A stretch of 42,506 bases of DNA from Aeromicrobium sp. (GCA_015351705.1 JADIIM010000008.1:1-42506), one strand, 5' to 3'. Shown: positions 1 to 8,516, counted from the stretch's first letter. The notes: generated by a model not told the origin, from the sequence alone. A program made the numbers and translations.

Positions 1-584
1 GCGGGCGGCCACTGGTAGCCGGGGTTGCCGCCCCACGCGTCGCGCAGCTCGGCGACGTACGGAAGCCCGAGCTCAGCAGCCACGCGCGCGCCCGCCACCA
101 GCGTCGAGTGCGGCGGACCGGTGGCGAGCACCACGTCGAACGGCACGGTCTGGGCCCACGCCACCGCGGCCGCAGGCACACTGCGGGACCACGGCTCGGC
201 GCTGTCGATGAACAGCGAGCGCGCGATGCGCGTGCTCAACGGCGCGCGCGGCTGTGTGCCATGCACGGGAGCGCCGGCGCCCTCCGGGGCGTGAGCACGC
301 GCGGGTGAGCGCCGCAGCACGCGCTTCAGCGGCGCTGTGAGCCGCGCCACGGTGCCGGCCACATCACGATCAGGCAAGCAGCGCCGCTCGGCATGAGCGA
401 CCTGCTCGAGCAGTCCGGGCTCCACCGGCGAGCCCCACACGGGGGTCGCGCACACCACGTACGGCTGCCAGCCGTGCTCGGGCAGATAGCGTGTCATCTT
501 CATCACGCGCGGCACACCGCCGCTCGCCGAGGGGGGGAATCCATGCGTTATGATGAGCACGTTGTGAGGTCTTGAGTCAGTCAC
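1..584 (-). CDS. Glycosyltransferase, GT4-like, N-terminal part (runs off left edge)
   Basis: About 194 codons are visible, reading leftward; the C-terminus is outside the window. After a few residues comes a beta-strand and glycine turn (VLIITHGFPPSASGGVPR) typical of the first Rossmann fold of GT-B glycosyltransferases. Further in are a DVVLATGPPHS stretch and an ELRDAWGGNPGYQ stretch, matching the acceptor-side domain of GT4 enzymes that use nucleotide sugars. I chose the GTG at 584; a second in-frame GTG at 560 is possible. Neither has a Shine-Dalgarno sequence, but a TAGTAT box lies 7 nt upstream of 584, which suits a leaderless mRNA. It is divergent from the next glycosyltransferase. 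The sugar and acceptor cannot be told. Confidence 0.85.
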   Translation of the reverse strand, partial: MTDSRPHNVLIITHGFPPSASGGVPRVMKMTRYLPEHGWQPYVVCATPVWGSPVEPGLLEQVAHAERRCLPDRDVAGTVARLTAPLKRVLRRSPARAHAPEGAGAPVHGTQPRAPLSTRIARSLFIDSAEPWSRSVPAAAVAWAQTVPFDVVLATGPPHSTLVAGARVAAELGLPYVAELRDAWGGNPGYQWPP

Positions 585-590
585 GACGCC

Positions 591-596
591 ATACTA
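591..596 (-). promoter_or_regulatory. -10 box of a possible leaderless promoter
   Basis: The minus strand reads TAGTAT, fitting the TANNNT form of actinobacterial -10 boxes. A start about 7 nt downstream falls on the GTG at 582-584. I see no good -35 element. Confidence 0.4.
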
Positions 597-651
597 CACG
601 CGCGTCCGGCGCACAGCCACCGTCGGCGCACGCGAAACAGGGGCCGTGACA

Positions 652-670
652 GGCCCTGCTCAAGAGGGCC
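652..670. other. Small GC hairpin in the divergent intergenic region
   Basis: GGCCCT (652-657) and AGGGCC (665-670) form a 6-bp stem around GCTCAAG. It lies in the 129-nt gap between the divergent glycosyltransferases, about 30 nt ahead of the ribosome binding site of the rightward gene. It has no T-run and its role is unknown. Confidence 0.25.
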
Positions 671-713
671 CGGGCGCCGTGTCCGGCCCCGGCAGATCCC
701 GAAGGAGTCACTC

Positions 714-1901
714 GTGCGCATCGGCATGGCACTGCCCAACCTGCCCTATCCGCCGGACATCCGGGTGGACAAAGAGGCCGAGGCGCTCATCGCGGCCGGA
801 CACGAGATCGTCCTGCTGTGCCGGGGTGACGGGACGCAGCCCGCCGAGGAGAACCGCAGCGGCTTCACCATCGTCCGTCACCGCGTGCACCCCGGCCGTC
901 CCTGGGCGCGCAGGCTTGACTCGGCGTTGTTCCACGCCACCATGAGCTCGCCCTCGTGGCGCGATGCGATGGTCTCGCTCGTTGCCGAGCACGGCGCCGA
1001 GGCGCTTCACCTTCACGACCTCCCCTACGCTCCGTCACTCCTGAGCGCCGCGCGCGCCACGGGCGTCCCGGCCGTACTCGACCTGCACGAGAACTACCCG
1101 GCCGCCATCGCCCAGTGGGGCCGCCGCAGGTCGTCGAAGCTGTTCTTCTCCCCCGCCCGCGCCGCGCGCCTCGAGCGGGACGTGGTCCGCCGGGTCGACC
1201 GCGTCGTCGTGGTCGTGGACGAGGCGCGCGACCGCATCGTGGCGCTCGGCGCTGATGCGGAGAAGGTGCGGGTCTTCGGCAACACCGAACCGCTGCGGCT
1301 CGTGCCCGACGAGCCACTCCCCCTCGATCACGCCGACGGGCCGAGGATCGTCTACGTCGGGGGGCTCGGCCCGCACCGGGGCCTCGACACGGTGCTGGAC
1401 GCCATGCCGGCGATACTCACCGCCGACGGACGCGCGCACCTCGTCGTGGTCGGCGATGGAGAGGTTCTCGCGGCACTCAAGGACCAGGCGGCCGCACTCG
1501 GCCTGAACGACCACGTCACATTCACGGGCCGTCTGCCGCTCACAGACGCCATGGACCGTATCAGGGACGCGAACGTGGCCCTCGTCCCCCATCACCGCTC
1601 GCCGCACACCGACTCGACGATCCCACACAAGCTGTTCCAGTACATGGCGCTCGGCCGGCCGGTGGTCGTGAGCGACTGCGCGCCCCTCGCGCGCATCGTG
1701 CGAGCAACCGGCGCCGGGACAGTGTTCACGGCAGGCGACCCGGACGATCTGGCGCGGCGCGTCATGGAAGCCGCTGAGCCACAGGCCGCACGGGCCATGG
1801 CCGAGGCCGGCCGGAGAGCTGTTCTCGAGCGTTGGAACCTGGAGGCGGAAGCACCGTCGCTGGTGGGGCTGTACGACTCGCTGGGGCGCGGCGACCGCTA
1901 G
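714..1901 (+). CDS. Glycosyltransferase family 4
   Basis: A 395-residue GT-B enzyme expected to move a sugar from a nucleotide donor to a lipid-linked glycan at the inner face of the membrane. It opens with RIGMALPNLPYPPDIRV. The C-terminal donor domain shows VYVGGLGPHRGLDTVLDAM, VVVGDGE, VTFTGRLP, and a HKLFQYMALGRPVVVSD segment where the GT4 E-x7-E region normally lies. GTG start at 714 has a good GAAGGAG at 701-707. The stop codon overlaps the stop of the convergent cell wall-binding gene. Donor and acceptor are unknown; the neighbourhood points to surface polysaccharide. Confidence 0.88.
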   Translation: MRIGMALPNLPYPPDIRVDKEAEALIAAGHEIVLLCRGDGTQPAEENRSGFTIVRHRVHPGRPWARRLDSALFHATMSSPSWRDAMVSLVAEHGAEALHLHDLPYAPSLLSAARATGVPAVLDLHENYPAAIAQWGRRRSSKLFFSPARAARLERDVVRRVDRVVVVVDEARDRIVALGADAEKVRVFGNTEPLRLVPDEPLPLDHADGPRIVYVGGLGPHRGLDTVLDAMPAILTADGRAHLVVVGDGEVLAALKDQAAALGLNDHVTFTGRLPLTDAMDRIRDANVALVPHHRSPHTDSTIPHKLFQYMALGRPVVVSDCAPLARIVRATGAGTVFTAGDPDDLARRVMEAAEPQAARAMAEAGRRAVLERWNLEAEAPSLVGLYDSLGRGDR

Positions 1902-1912
1902 CGCTCGGTCGC
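1891..1912. terminator. Bidirectional hairpin with both stop codons in its loop
   Basis: GCGACCG (1891-1897) and CGGTCGC (1906-1912) form a perfect 7-bp stem. The 8-nt loop starts with CTAG, which carries the stop of the rightward glycosyltransferase (1899-1901) and of the leftward cell wall-binding gene (1898-1900). Neither side has a T-run, so factor-independent termination is not certain. Confidence 0.45.
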
Positions 1913-4342
1913 GAGAACGTCGAGCTCGGTGACGACCGCCGCGAGGCTGTTCTCGACGTCCGGATGAAGCGCCACCGGGCCGCCGAGCACGTACACGTCC
2001 AGGACACCGGCGCCCGGAGCGAAGGCCCGCTCGCGCAGGAGGCGCTCCGCCTCGGCGTGCAGTGACGCGCTCGGCGTGGTGAGCAGCACGGTGTTGTAGC
2101 GCGCCGCAAGCGCGCCACCCGCCACCGCGTCTGCGTACGACTCGCCCGTGGCCACGACGAACCGCTCGAGCGTATGGCCCGCGTCGAGCGCATGCCGCGC
2201 CCCGACAGCCGCGGTGGCGTAACGGTTCGGGCCCGCCCACCTGGGGACCTCCTCGACGCCGGGCGCTTGGGCGTAGCCTGCGATGGCCGCGTCGGGGACG
2301 GCGGCCTCGCCGCCCGCCACGAGCAGCGCGCCCGGCTGTGCCGTGCGCAGGAACGTCGCGATCGAGCCGCGCGTGGCGTCGCGCGGCGTGAGCAGGATCG
2401 GATACCCCCGCCGCGCCGCGTACGGCGAGACGGCGAGCGCATCGGCGAACTCCTCGCCGGACGCCAGGATGGCACGCTCCGGGACACCGCGCAGGCCAGC
2501 CAGTCGCTCGGCGATCCTGATGGACGTCTCGTAGCGGTCCGTGCCGGATATCCGCTCGACTTTGAGAGCGACGCCCTTCGATGTCTTCATGGCCCGCAGT
2601 TGCGAGGCCACCGTGGAAGAGACGGCCCGCTCGCCGCCGAGGATGATGACCGACCCCGCGTTCAGCCGCGCGATCTCGGCAGCCACGTCCGCCGAGAGCG
2701 CTGCGGTGTCGACGAGCAGGATCGGCGCGCGCAACGCCTGGGCGAGCGGCACGCCACACAAGACGTCGGGGAAGTCGCTCGACGATGCGACGATGACGGT
2801 GCTCGCTCCGGCCGGGAAGCCCTGCTTCGATATCTCGATCGCCGTCCCCTTGCGGGTGGCGCCGGCAAGCCGGTGGAACTCGGGGGTGAACCGGCGCTGG
2901 ACGAACGAGCCCTGGCCCCAGAGGAACACCTTGTGGATGAAGCTCGAGCTGTCGTTGTTCCACTCACTGAACACGATGCGCGCCTCGGCGTGGTAGCCGC
3001 CGGCGATCTGCGGGTTGTTGTAGCGTGCGTGTGGCCCGGGCGACGCGATGACCGTCCCGTCGTCGTCCCAGTTGGCGCCATCGTCGGTCGAGCGCCAGCG
3101 GGTGATGTCGCCACCTCTCGTAGCGTACTGCCCCTCGTCGAGCGCTGTGGCCGGGTCATCGAACCACTGATCGTCCGGTTCACCGCCCGTGACGAGGAAC
3201 GCCTCGATCGTGCCGTCCGGCAGGAACTCGAACGTGCCCGCATCGAAGAAGTTGTCGGTGCCTGTGATCGCGGACTCGTCCCAGCTGCTGCCGTTCCAGC
3301 GGGAGAAGCGCCACTCGAAGGCGTACCCGGTCGCGGGCTCCCCTTCGTCGTCAGCGGACCCCTCTCCGTCGGGCTCCTCGATGTTCGTCCGGACGAGGTA
3401 CAGGACTCCCGGCACCCCGCTGTCGTCTCTGCGCAGGACCACCTGGTTGGTGAAGACGTCAGGCTCCTCGGTGACGACGGCTGCGGTGGTCTCGAGCGCG
3501 GCGAAGTCGCGAGCGGGGTCCACCCACGCCCCGCCGGCAGCCGTCCAGGTCTCCTCGGCCGACCACTCGAGATAGTAGACGCCGCGCCGCACATGCGGAT
3601 CGCTCAGGCTGGTCGTGAAATCACGGCGCACGGCGGCCATCGCAGGGCCGCGGCCGGGGTCGTGGTCCACGTTCACGTACCAGTAGCTGCCCGTGGTCGT
3701 GGGAAGCTGGCTGCTGAAGGTGGAGCCGTCGAGCAGCATCTCCGGAGCGCTCCATGCCAGTCCGCCGGTGGGCGCCGGTGTCGAGACCACGGATTCCCAG
3801 TCGCCCCGGGTGGGGCTCAAGAAGTTGTCGCGGCGGTAGTACAGCCTGATCGAACCGTCAGCCTCGATCACCGGCTGCGGGTACGTGGCCTGGATCGCGG
3901 TACGCCACTCGCCCGCGCGGACCGCGCCTAGGTCATCCCATCCCGTGACGCTCAGCGGGCGCTTGGACCGCGCGTGCATGAGGAAGCCGTTGTGACCGCC
4001 GTAGAACACGACCAGGTAGCCATCGGGGTCGATCACGAGAGCGGGCGCCCCGTGGGAGTCGAGACTGAGTGCGTTGGTACCCACCTCGTACACGCTCGAC
4101 CAGCGCTTCTGCGCATGGTCGTAGGACACCGCGTACGGGTTCATCCCCTGGCCCTGGTAGACGATGAACGTCTTCTGAGAGCCCGGATCGTGAACGGCCT
4201 GAGGATGGATGGCCATCTGCTCGTAGACCGCGGTTCCCGATGCGTCCTTTTCGAAGAAGTCTGCGTACCATCCCAGCGCCGGCGCAGGCACGCCACATGC
4301 GACCACGAGTGCAACGCCGATGATGATCCTTGAGAGGCGCAC
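1898..4342 (-). CDS. Exported beta-propeller protein with three C-terminal CWB2 cell wall-binding repeats
   Basis: An 814-residue secreted protein. Residues 1-25 form a signal peptide: RLSR, a hydrophobic stretch, then APALG before WYADFF. Up to about residue 500 it is rich in Trp, Tyr, Gly and Asp with repeated strands such as LVIDPDGYLVVFYGGHNG, resembling BNR_4-type propellers found in glycan-active proteins. The last 300 or so residues hold three CWB2 (PF04122) repeats, each with an R-x-(A/S)-G-x-x-R start (HRLAGATR, ERISGTDRYET, PRWAGPNRYAT), a (F/Y)-(A/P)-D block and a GG(E/P) block. CWB2 modules bind anionic wall polymers non-covalently. The GTG at 4342 is chosen because GCGAGGAG lies 9 nt upstream and the signal peptide follows. 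Catalytic activity cannot be judged. Confidence 0.85.
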   Translation of the reverse strand: MRLSRIIIGVALVVACGVPAPALGWYADFFEKDASGTAVYEQMAIHPQAVHDPGSQKTFIVYQGQGMNPYAVSYDHAQKRWSSVYEVGTNALSLDSHGAPALVIDPDGYLVVFYGGHNGFLMHARSKRPLSVTGWDDLGAVRAGEWRTAIQATYPQPVIEADGSIRLYYRRDNFLSPTRGDWESVVSTPAPTGGLAWSAPEMLLDGSTFSSQLPTTTGSYWYVNVDHDPGRGPAMAAVRRDFTTSLSDPHVRRGVYYLEWSAEETWTAAGGAWVDPARDFAALETTAAVVTEEPDVFTNQVVLRRDDSGVPGVLYLVRTNIEEPDGEGSADDEGEPATGYAFEWRFSRWNGSSWDESAITGTDNFFDAGTFEFLPDGTIEAFLVTGGEPDDQWFDDPATALDEGQYATRGGDITRWRSTDDGANWDDDGTVIASPGPHARYNNPQIAGGYHAEARIVFSEWNNDSSSFIHKVFLWGQGSFVQRRFTPEFHRLAGATRKGTAIEISKQGFPAGASTVIVASSSDFPDVLCGVPLAQALRAPILLVDTAALSADVAAEIARLNAGSVIILGGERAVSSTVASQLRAMKTSKGVALKVERISGTDRYETSIRIAERLAGLRGVPERAILASGEEFADALAVSPYAARRGYPILLTPRDATRGSIATFLRTAQPGALLVAGGEAAVPDAAIAGYAQAPGVEEVPRWAGPNRYATAAVGARHALDAGHTLERFVVATGESYADAVAGGALAARYNTVLLTTPSASLHAEAERLLRERAFAPGAGVLDVYVLGGPVALHPDVENSLAAVVTELDVLATER

Positions 4343-4496
4343 GTCCGGATACTCCTCGCACGTGACAGGATGGCTGCAGGGCACAGTCTACACTGCGCGC
4401 GCCCCAGAAGGATAACGTAGAATCGTTGCCGCATGCTTCCGCGCCCGGCTGCCACGGCCGCGGCAGTGGGACACGACCCTTCGAAACGGCGGTACA
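4343..4496. promoter_or_regulatory. Divergent promoter region, wall protein / flippase
   Basis: A 154-nt gap between divergent starts. The minus strand has TAGACT (4385-4390) and the plus strand TAGAAT (4418-4423), both of TANNNT form. I find no convincing -35 for either, so these are weak candidates. Confidence 0.3.
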
Positions 4497-5996
4497 GTGC
4501 TCAAGAACATCCTGAAAGGCGCGGGCGCCGACGCACTCACGTACTTCCCGGTCCGCCTCGTTCCCGCCCTGACGGCGCTCGTGACGGTGCCGGTCTTCAC
4601 CCGTTTGATCTCCACGGCCGATTACGGCGACTTCGCACTCATCAACTCCACGGTGTCCCTCATCGCACTGATAGCCACCGCTTGGATCAACGGCTCGATC
4701 GTCCGGTACTACTGGAGCTACGAGAAGCAGAGCCGCAAGGACGACTTCATCAGCACGACGGTGTGGTCGCTCTCCTCCACGCTCATGCTCGCCGCGGCGC
4801 TCGCGCTCGCGTTCGGCTATCTGTTCTCCGACGTCCTGCCGGGCGGCATCGTCCGCCTGCTGCCAATCGGCGCCGCCTCGCTCGCGCTCAACACGTTCAT
4901 GACGTCCTCGCTGCAGGTCTACCGGGCGGCCAACAAGGCACGCGCGTACGCTGTCCTCTCCATCGCGACCACCATCACCGCCACCGGCATGTCGATCTTC
5001 TTCGTCACCGTCCCGCGCCTGGGCGCCTTCGGCATCCTGCTCGGCGCCGTCCTCGGCAACCTGGTGCTGCTGCCGTTCAACCTGCGCGAACTGCGCAAGG
5101 AAGGCAGCATCGCGCCACGGCATGTGCGTCGTGACGTCGTCCGCGACTTCGCATCGTACGGACTGCCGCTCGTGCCTGCCGCGATCTCGGGGTGGCTGCT
5201 CATCCTTGCGGACCGCTACATCATCGGCTTCCTGCAGACCGCCGAGGAGGTGGGTCTGTACTCGGTGGCCTACGGACTGGGCGACAAGATCATGCAGCTG
5301 ATCGTCATGCCGCTCGCCATCACCATGGGTCCGGTGATGATCAAGACCTTCGAGCACCAGGGCCAGGAACTCGCCGAGAAGGTCCAGACCCAGTTCACCC
5401 GCTACTTCTCGATGGCTACCGTGCCGCTGCTCTTCGGCATCGGCGCGGTCGCACGCCACTTCATGGGCGTCTTCACCGGTGCCGAGTACCGGGAGTCCTA
5501 CCCCATCCTCGCCGCCGTGGCGACCGCCACCATGCTCAACGGCCTCGTGCAGATCGCCGGCACCGGCGTGGCGCTGCACAAGCGCACCACGATCACGATG
5601 AGCAACACGATGGCCGCCGCAGCGTTCAACATCGTGGGCAACATCGTGCTCATCCCCCGCTTCGGCTATATGGCGGCCGCGTACACCACGATCGCCTCCT
5701 ACTTCTTGCTGCTGCTGCTCACCTACACGAGAAGCCGTCCATACATGGCGTGGCGCATCCCCTGGGGAGACATCGCGCGCATCGTCGCCGCCTCGGGACT
5801 GATGGCCGCCGCCATCATCATCGTGTTCGGCGCGCGCCCCGCAACGGTCTCCGTCCTGCTCGCCGAGGTGGCGCTCGGCATCCTCGTGTACGCGCTCGCC
5901 CTCTTCGCCGTGGGCGGCGTGAAGCGCGACGAGCGCGAGTTCCTCGGCCAGGCCCTGCGCCGGGCCTGGTCCAAGCTCGGGAGGCGCGCGTCATGA
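4497..5996 (+). CDS. Wzx-like polysaccharide flippase (MOP superfamily)
   Basis: A 499-residue integral membrane protein with about 12-14 hydrophobic segments. It begins MLKNILKGAGADALTYFP and RLVPALTALVTVPVFTRL, the usual N-terminus of RfbX/Wzx-type exporters, followed by ADYGDFALI. This family moves undecaprenyl-linked repeat units from the inner to the outer face of the membrane. The GTG at 4497 has only a poor purine-rich site upstream, but no better in-frame start is visible. The stop overlaps the next glycosyltransferase start as ATGA. It fits with the Wzy-like protein near 41 kb and the initiating transferase near 27 kb as a Wzx/Wzy-type pathway. Confidence 0.88.
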   Translation: MLKNILKGAGADALTYFPVRLVPALTALVTVPVFTRLISTADYGDFALINSTVSLIALIATAWINGSIVRYYWSYEKQSRKDDFISTTVWSLSSTLMLAAALALAFGYLFSDVLPGGIVRLLPIGAASLALNTFMTSSLQVYRAANKARAYAVLSIATTITATGMSIFFVTVPRLGAFGILLGAVLGNLVLLPFNLRELRKEGSIAPRHVRRDVVRDFASYGLPLVPAAISGWLLILADRYIIGFLQTAEEVGLYSVAYGLGDKIMQLIVMPLAITMGPVMIKTFEHQGQELAEKVQTQFTRYFSMATVPLLFGIGAVARHFMGVFTGAEYRESYPILAAVATATMLNGLVQIAGTGVALHKRTTITMSNTMAAAAFNIVGNIVLIPRFGYMAAAYTTIASYFLLLLLTYTRSRPYMAWRIPWGDIARIVAASGLMAAAIIIVFGARPATVSVLLAEVALGILVYALALFAVGGVKRDEREFLGQALRRAWSKLGRRAS

Positions 5997-7168
5997 GGCC
6001 TGTCATCATCTGCGGGCCGATGCCGGGACCGGGTGCCGGCGCGGTGGGCGGGGTCGCCGTCCATACGCATCAACTCGCTGCGCACCTACGACACGACGGC
6101 AGACGCGTACGCGTCCTGGACGACACCCGTCCGTTCGAGGCCGAGGAGACCGGCGACGTGCTCGGCGTGCGGGGCGCGGCGCCGGCCGACACGCTCCGGA
6201 TCGCCCTCTCCCACCCCGTGCGCGCCGCGGGCATCCTCGTGCGCGCTCTCGCTGGCCGCCACGCCGTTCCCGGTGTGATACCACCGTCCACAGCGTTCAC
6301 GCGCTCGCTCCTGATCGCCGAGACAGCGCACTCCCTGCCCGATGCGGTGCTCCACATCCAGCAGGCCGACTACCGGCCGCTGTATGCGCGGTGGGCCGGG
6401 GCCGGCCAACCGCTGGTCATCGCGGTACACGGGCTATGGCTTCTGCAGGCGCCGGTGGGGCGACTGCCGGTAGCCGTTGCGCAGCGCAACCTCTCCCACG
6501 CCGCGGCGGTGGTGACACCGTCGCACGCGCTTGCCGCCGAGGTCGCGACGCTCGGCGTGCCCGCCGAGCGCGTCCGCGTGATCCCCAACGGCGTGGACCA
6601 CGCCATCTTCCGGCCCCGCGACCGCGAAGCATGCCGCGAAGCGCTCGGCCTGGAGGTAGACGGTGCCCTGGCCGTCTATGTCGGACGGCTCACCACGGCC
6701 AAGGGTGTGGGCGACCTGCTCGAGGCGTGGTCCGGCGTCAGCCGCGGACTGCGCGATGCCACGCTCGCCCTCGTCGGCCCGGACGAGGAGGCCCTTGCCG
6801 GGCGGCTTCCCGGCGTCATCGCGCCCGGACCCGTGCCGCCCGAAACGGCTGCGCTGTGGCTCGGCGCCGCCGATGTCGTCGTGGTGCCCAGCCACTACGA
6901 AGGGTTCGGGCTCTCGGCGCTCGAGGCGATGGCCTCGGCCCGGCCGGTCGTGGCCACGCGGGTGGGCGGCCTTGCCGAGGTCGTCTCCGACGACATCGGT
7001 TCGCTCGTCCCGCCGCACGAGCCCGACGCGCTCGCCCGCGCCGTTCTCGAGATGCTCTCGGATCCCGTCGCCGCACGTGAGGCGGGGTCGGCGGCGGCCG
7101 TGGCAGCGACCGCATACTCGTGGGAGGCGGCGGCCGACGCCTACGGGCGCCTGTACGATGACCTGTGA
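5993..7168 (+). CDS. Glycosyltransferase family 4
   Basis: A 391-residue GT-B enzyme. The N-terminus, PVIICGPMPGPGAGAVGGVAVH, is the glycine-rich acceptor-side loop. The C-terminal half has RVIPNGVDHAIFRP, YVGRLTTAKGVGDLLEAW, and VVVPSHYEGFGLSALEAMA, in which the two Glu residues of the GT4 E-x7-E motif are clear. The reading frame stays open far upstream, but the ATG at 5993 overlaps the flippase stop (ATGA) and has GGGAGG 8 nt before it. Translational coupling to the flippase suggests both act on the same repeat unit. Specificity is unknown. Confidence 0.9.
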   Translation: MRPVIICGPMPGPGAGAVGGVAVHTHQLAAHLRHDGRRVRVLDDTRPFEAEETGDVLGVRGAAPADTLRIALSHPVRAAGILVRALAGRHAVPGVIPPSTAFTRSLLIAETAHSLPDAVLHIQQADYRPLYARWAGAGQPLVIAVHGLWLLQAPVGRLPVAVAQRNLSHAAAVVTPSHALAAEVATLGVPAERVRVIPNGVDHAIFRPRDREACREALGLEVDGALAVYVGRLTTAKGVGDLLEAWSGVSRGLRDATLALVGPDEEALAGRLPGVIAPGPVPPETAALWLGAADVVVVPSHYEGFGLSALEAMASARPVVATRVGGLAEVVSDDIGSLVPPHEPDALARAVLEMLSDPVAAREAGSAAAVAATAYSWEAAADAYGRLYDDL

Positions 7169-7252
7169 CGGCGACGCTGCCCGGTTCCCTCAGTCCATGT
7201 GCTACCGTATCGTGCGCACCATCGTCCCACCGATAAGGAGCGGCCCCGCCCG

Positions 7253-8476
7253 ATGCGCGTCCTCTACCTCCATCAGTTCTTCGCGACCCGGGAATCATCG
7301 CTCGGCCTGATCCGCAGCTACGAGTTCTCGCGGCGCATGGTCCAGCGTGGTGACGAGGTCACGGTCGTCACCAGCAGCTCCCGGCTGCCGGAGGACTACG
7401 ACCGCGCGGTCTTCGCCGAGGGGGAGATCGACGGCATCCGCATCCGTTCGGTCAGGGTGCGCTACGCCAACCAGATGGGCTACGCGCGCCGCATGTGGTC
7501 GTTCATCCTGTTCACCGTGGGCGCCACATGGCTTGCGGCCACAGCGGGCAAGCACGACGTCGTCGTGGCCACCTCCACACCGCTCACGGTGGGCATCCCC
7601 GGTTGGATCGCAGCCGCGCTGACCCGCACGCCGTTCGTCTTCGAGGTGCGCGACCTGTGGCCGGAGGCCGCCATCCAGATGGGCGCCCTCTCGCGCACAG
7701 GCCCTATCGCCCGAATCGCAAAGTGGCTCGAGCGGTTCTTGTACCGGCGCGCACACTCGGTCATCGCCCTGTCACCCGGCATGGTGGCCGGAGTGATCGC
7801 CGAGGGCACCGAGCCCGAACGCGTGCACATGATCCCCAACTGCTCCGACCTCGACCTGTTCCACCCCGGCGGGAAGGACCCTGAGCTCGTGGAGCGCTAC
7901 GGCCTCGATGGGGCGTTCGTGGTGGGCTATGCAGGTGCCATCGGCCCGTCGAACGCGGTCGAGGCGCACGTGCCGGAAGCCGCCCGTATCCTGGAGGAGC
8001 GCGGGCGGACGGATATCGTCTTCCTCATCGCTGGCGACGGCAAGTGCCTTGACGAGGTGCGCCGTCTGACCGAGGGCCGCACGAACGTGCTGCTCGTGGG
8101 GTCGCTGCCCAAGCGCGAGGTCCCCCGGCTCACCCGCACGGCCGATGTGCTGATGACGCTCTTCGCCGACGTGCCGATCCTCGCCACGAACTCGCCCAAT
8201 AAGTTCTTCGACGCGCTCGCGTCGGGCCGTCCCGTGATCGTGAACCAGCCCGGCTGGACCCGCGAACTCGTTGAGACCCACGACGCCGGCATCCACATCC
8301 CGGTTGGTGACGGACGCGCGCTCGCCGATGCGGTCGAGCGGCTCGCGGACGACCGCGCGCTCACCGCGCGGATGGGAGCCAACGCACGTCGGCTCGCCGA
8401 GGACGAGTTCGACCGCGACGCCCAGGCGCTCAGGTTCATCGCGGCGCTCGAGGAGGCCGCAGCCGCGCGCGCGTGA
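7253..8476 (+). CDS. Glycosyltransferase family 4, WbuB/WcaI-like
   Basis: A 407-residue enzyme beginning MRVLYLHQFFATRESSLGLIR. It has hydrophobic patches near residues 80-125 (FILFTVGATWLAATAG, GIPGWIAAALTRTPFVF) and an EVRDLWPEAAIQMGAL segment, all typical of the WbuB-like GT4 branch that acts on membrane-bound acceptors. The donor domain shows MIPNCSDLDLF, GYAGAIGPSNAVE and NKFFDALASGRPVIVN. The ATG at 7253 follows AAGGAG at 7235-7240; an in-frame ATG at 7199 would add 18 unconserved residues. It is 84 nt downstream of the previous glycosyltransferase, probably in the same transcript, and convergent with the LCP gene. Confidence 0.88.
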   Translation: MRVLYLHQFFATRESSLGLIRSYEFSRRMVQRGDEVTVVTSSSRLPEDYDRAVFAEGEIDGIRIRSVRVRYANQMGYARRMWSFILFTVGATWLAATAGKHDVVVATSTPLTVGIPGWIAAALTRTPFVFEVRDLWPEAAIQMGALSRTGPIARIAKWLERFLYRRAHSVIALSPGMVAGVIAEGTEPERVHMIPNCSDLDLFHPGGKDPELVERYGLDGAFVVGYAGAIGPSNAVEAHVPEAARILEERGRTDIVFLIAGDGKCLDEVRRLTEGRTNVLLVGSLPKREVPRLTRTADVLMTLFADVPILATNSPNKFFDALASGRPVIVNQPGWTRELVETHDAGIHIPVGDGRALADAVERLADDRALTARMGANARRLAEDEFDRDAQALRFIAALEEAAAARA

Positions 8477-8492
8477 CGGCACGTCACCGCGC
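8469..8492. terminator. Bidirectional terminator hairpin 1 at a convergent junction
   Basis: GCGC-GTGAC (8469-8477) pairs with GTCAC-(C)-GCGC (8483-8492) around a 5-nt loop, with one bulged C. It overlaps the stop of the rightward glycosyltransferase and is followed on the plus strand by CTTCGTC rather than a T-run. Confidence 0.45.
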
Positions 8493-8496
8493 CTTC

Positions 8497-8516
8497 GTCA
8501 TCGGTCGCCCGATGAC
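8497..8516. terminator. Bidirectional terminator hairpin 2, TCGC tetraloop
   Basis: GTCATCGG (8497-8504) and CCGATGAC (8509-8516) form a perfect 8-bp stem closed by TCGC. It sits in the last codons and stop of the LCP gene, directly after hairpin 1. Confidence 0.45.

Noticed and set aside
1035-2963. 642-codon minus-strand frame across a glycosyltransferase and the wall protein gene
   Set aside because: It crosses two real genes in the wrong frame or strand; no domain is seen.
5192-5992. Extended start for the glycosyltransferase ending at 7168
   Set aside because: The upstream 267 codons lie inside the flippase gene in another frame; the ATGA overlap and ribosome site at 5993 mark the true start.
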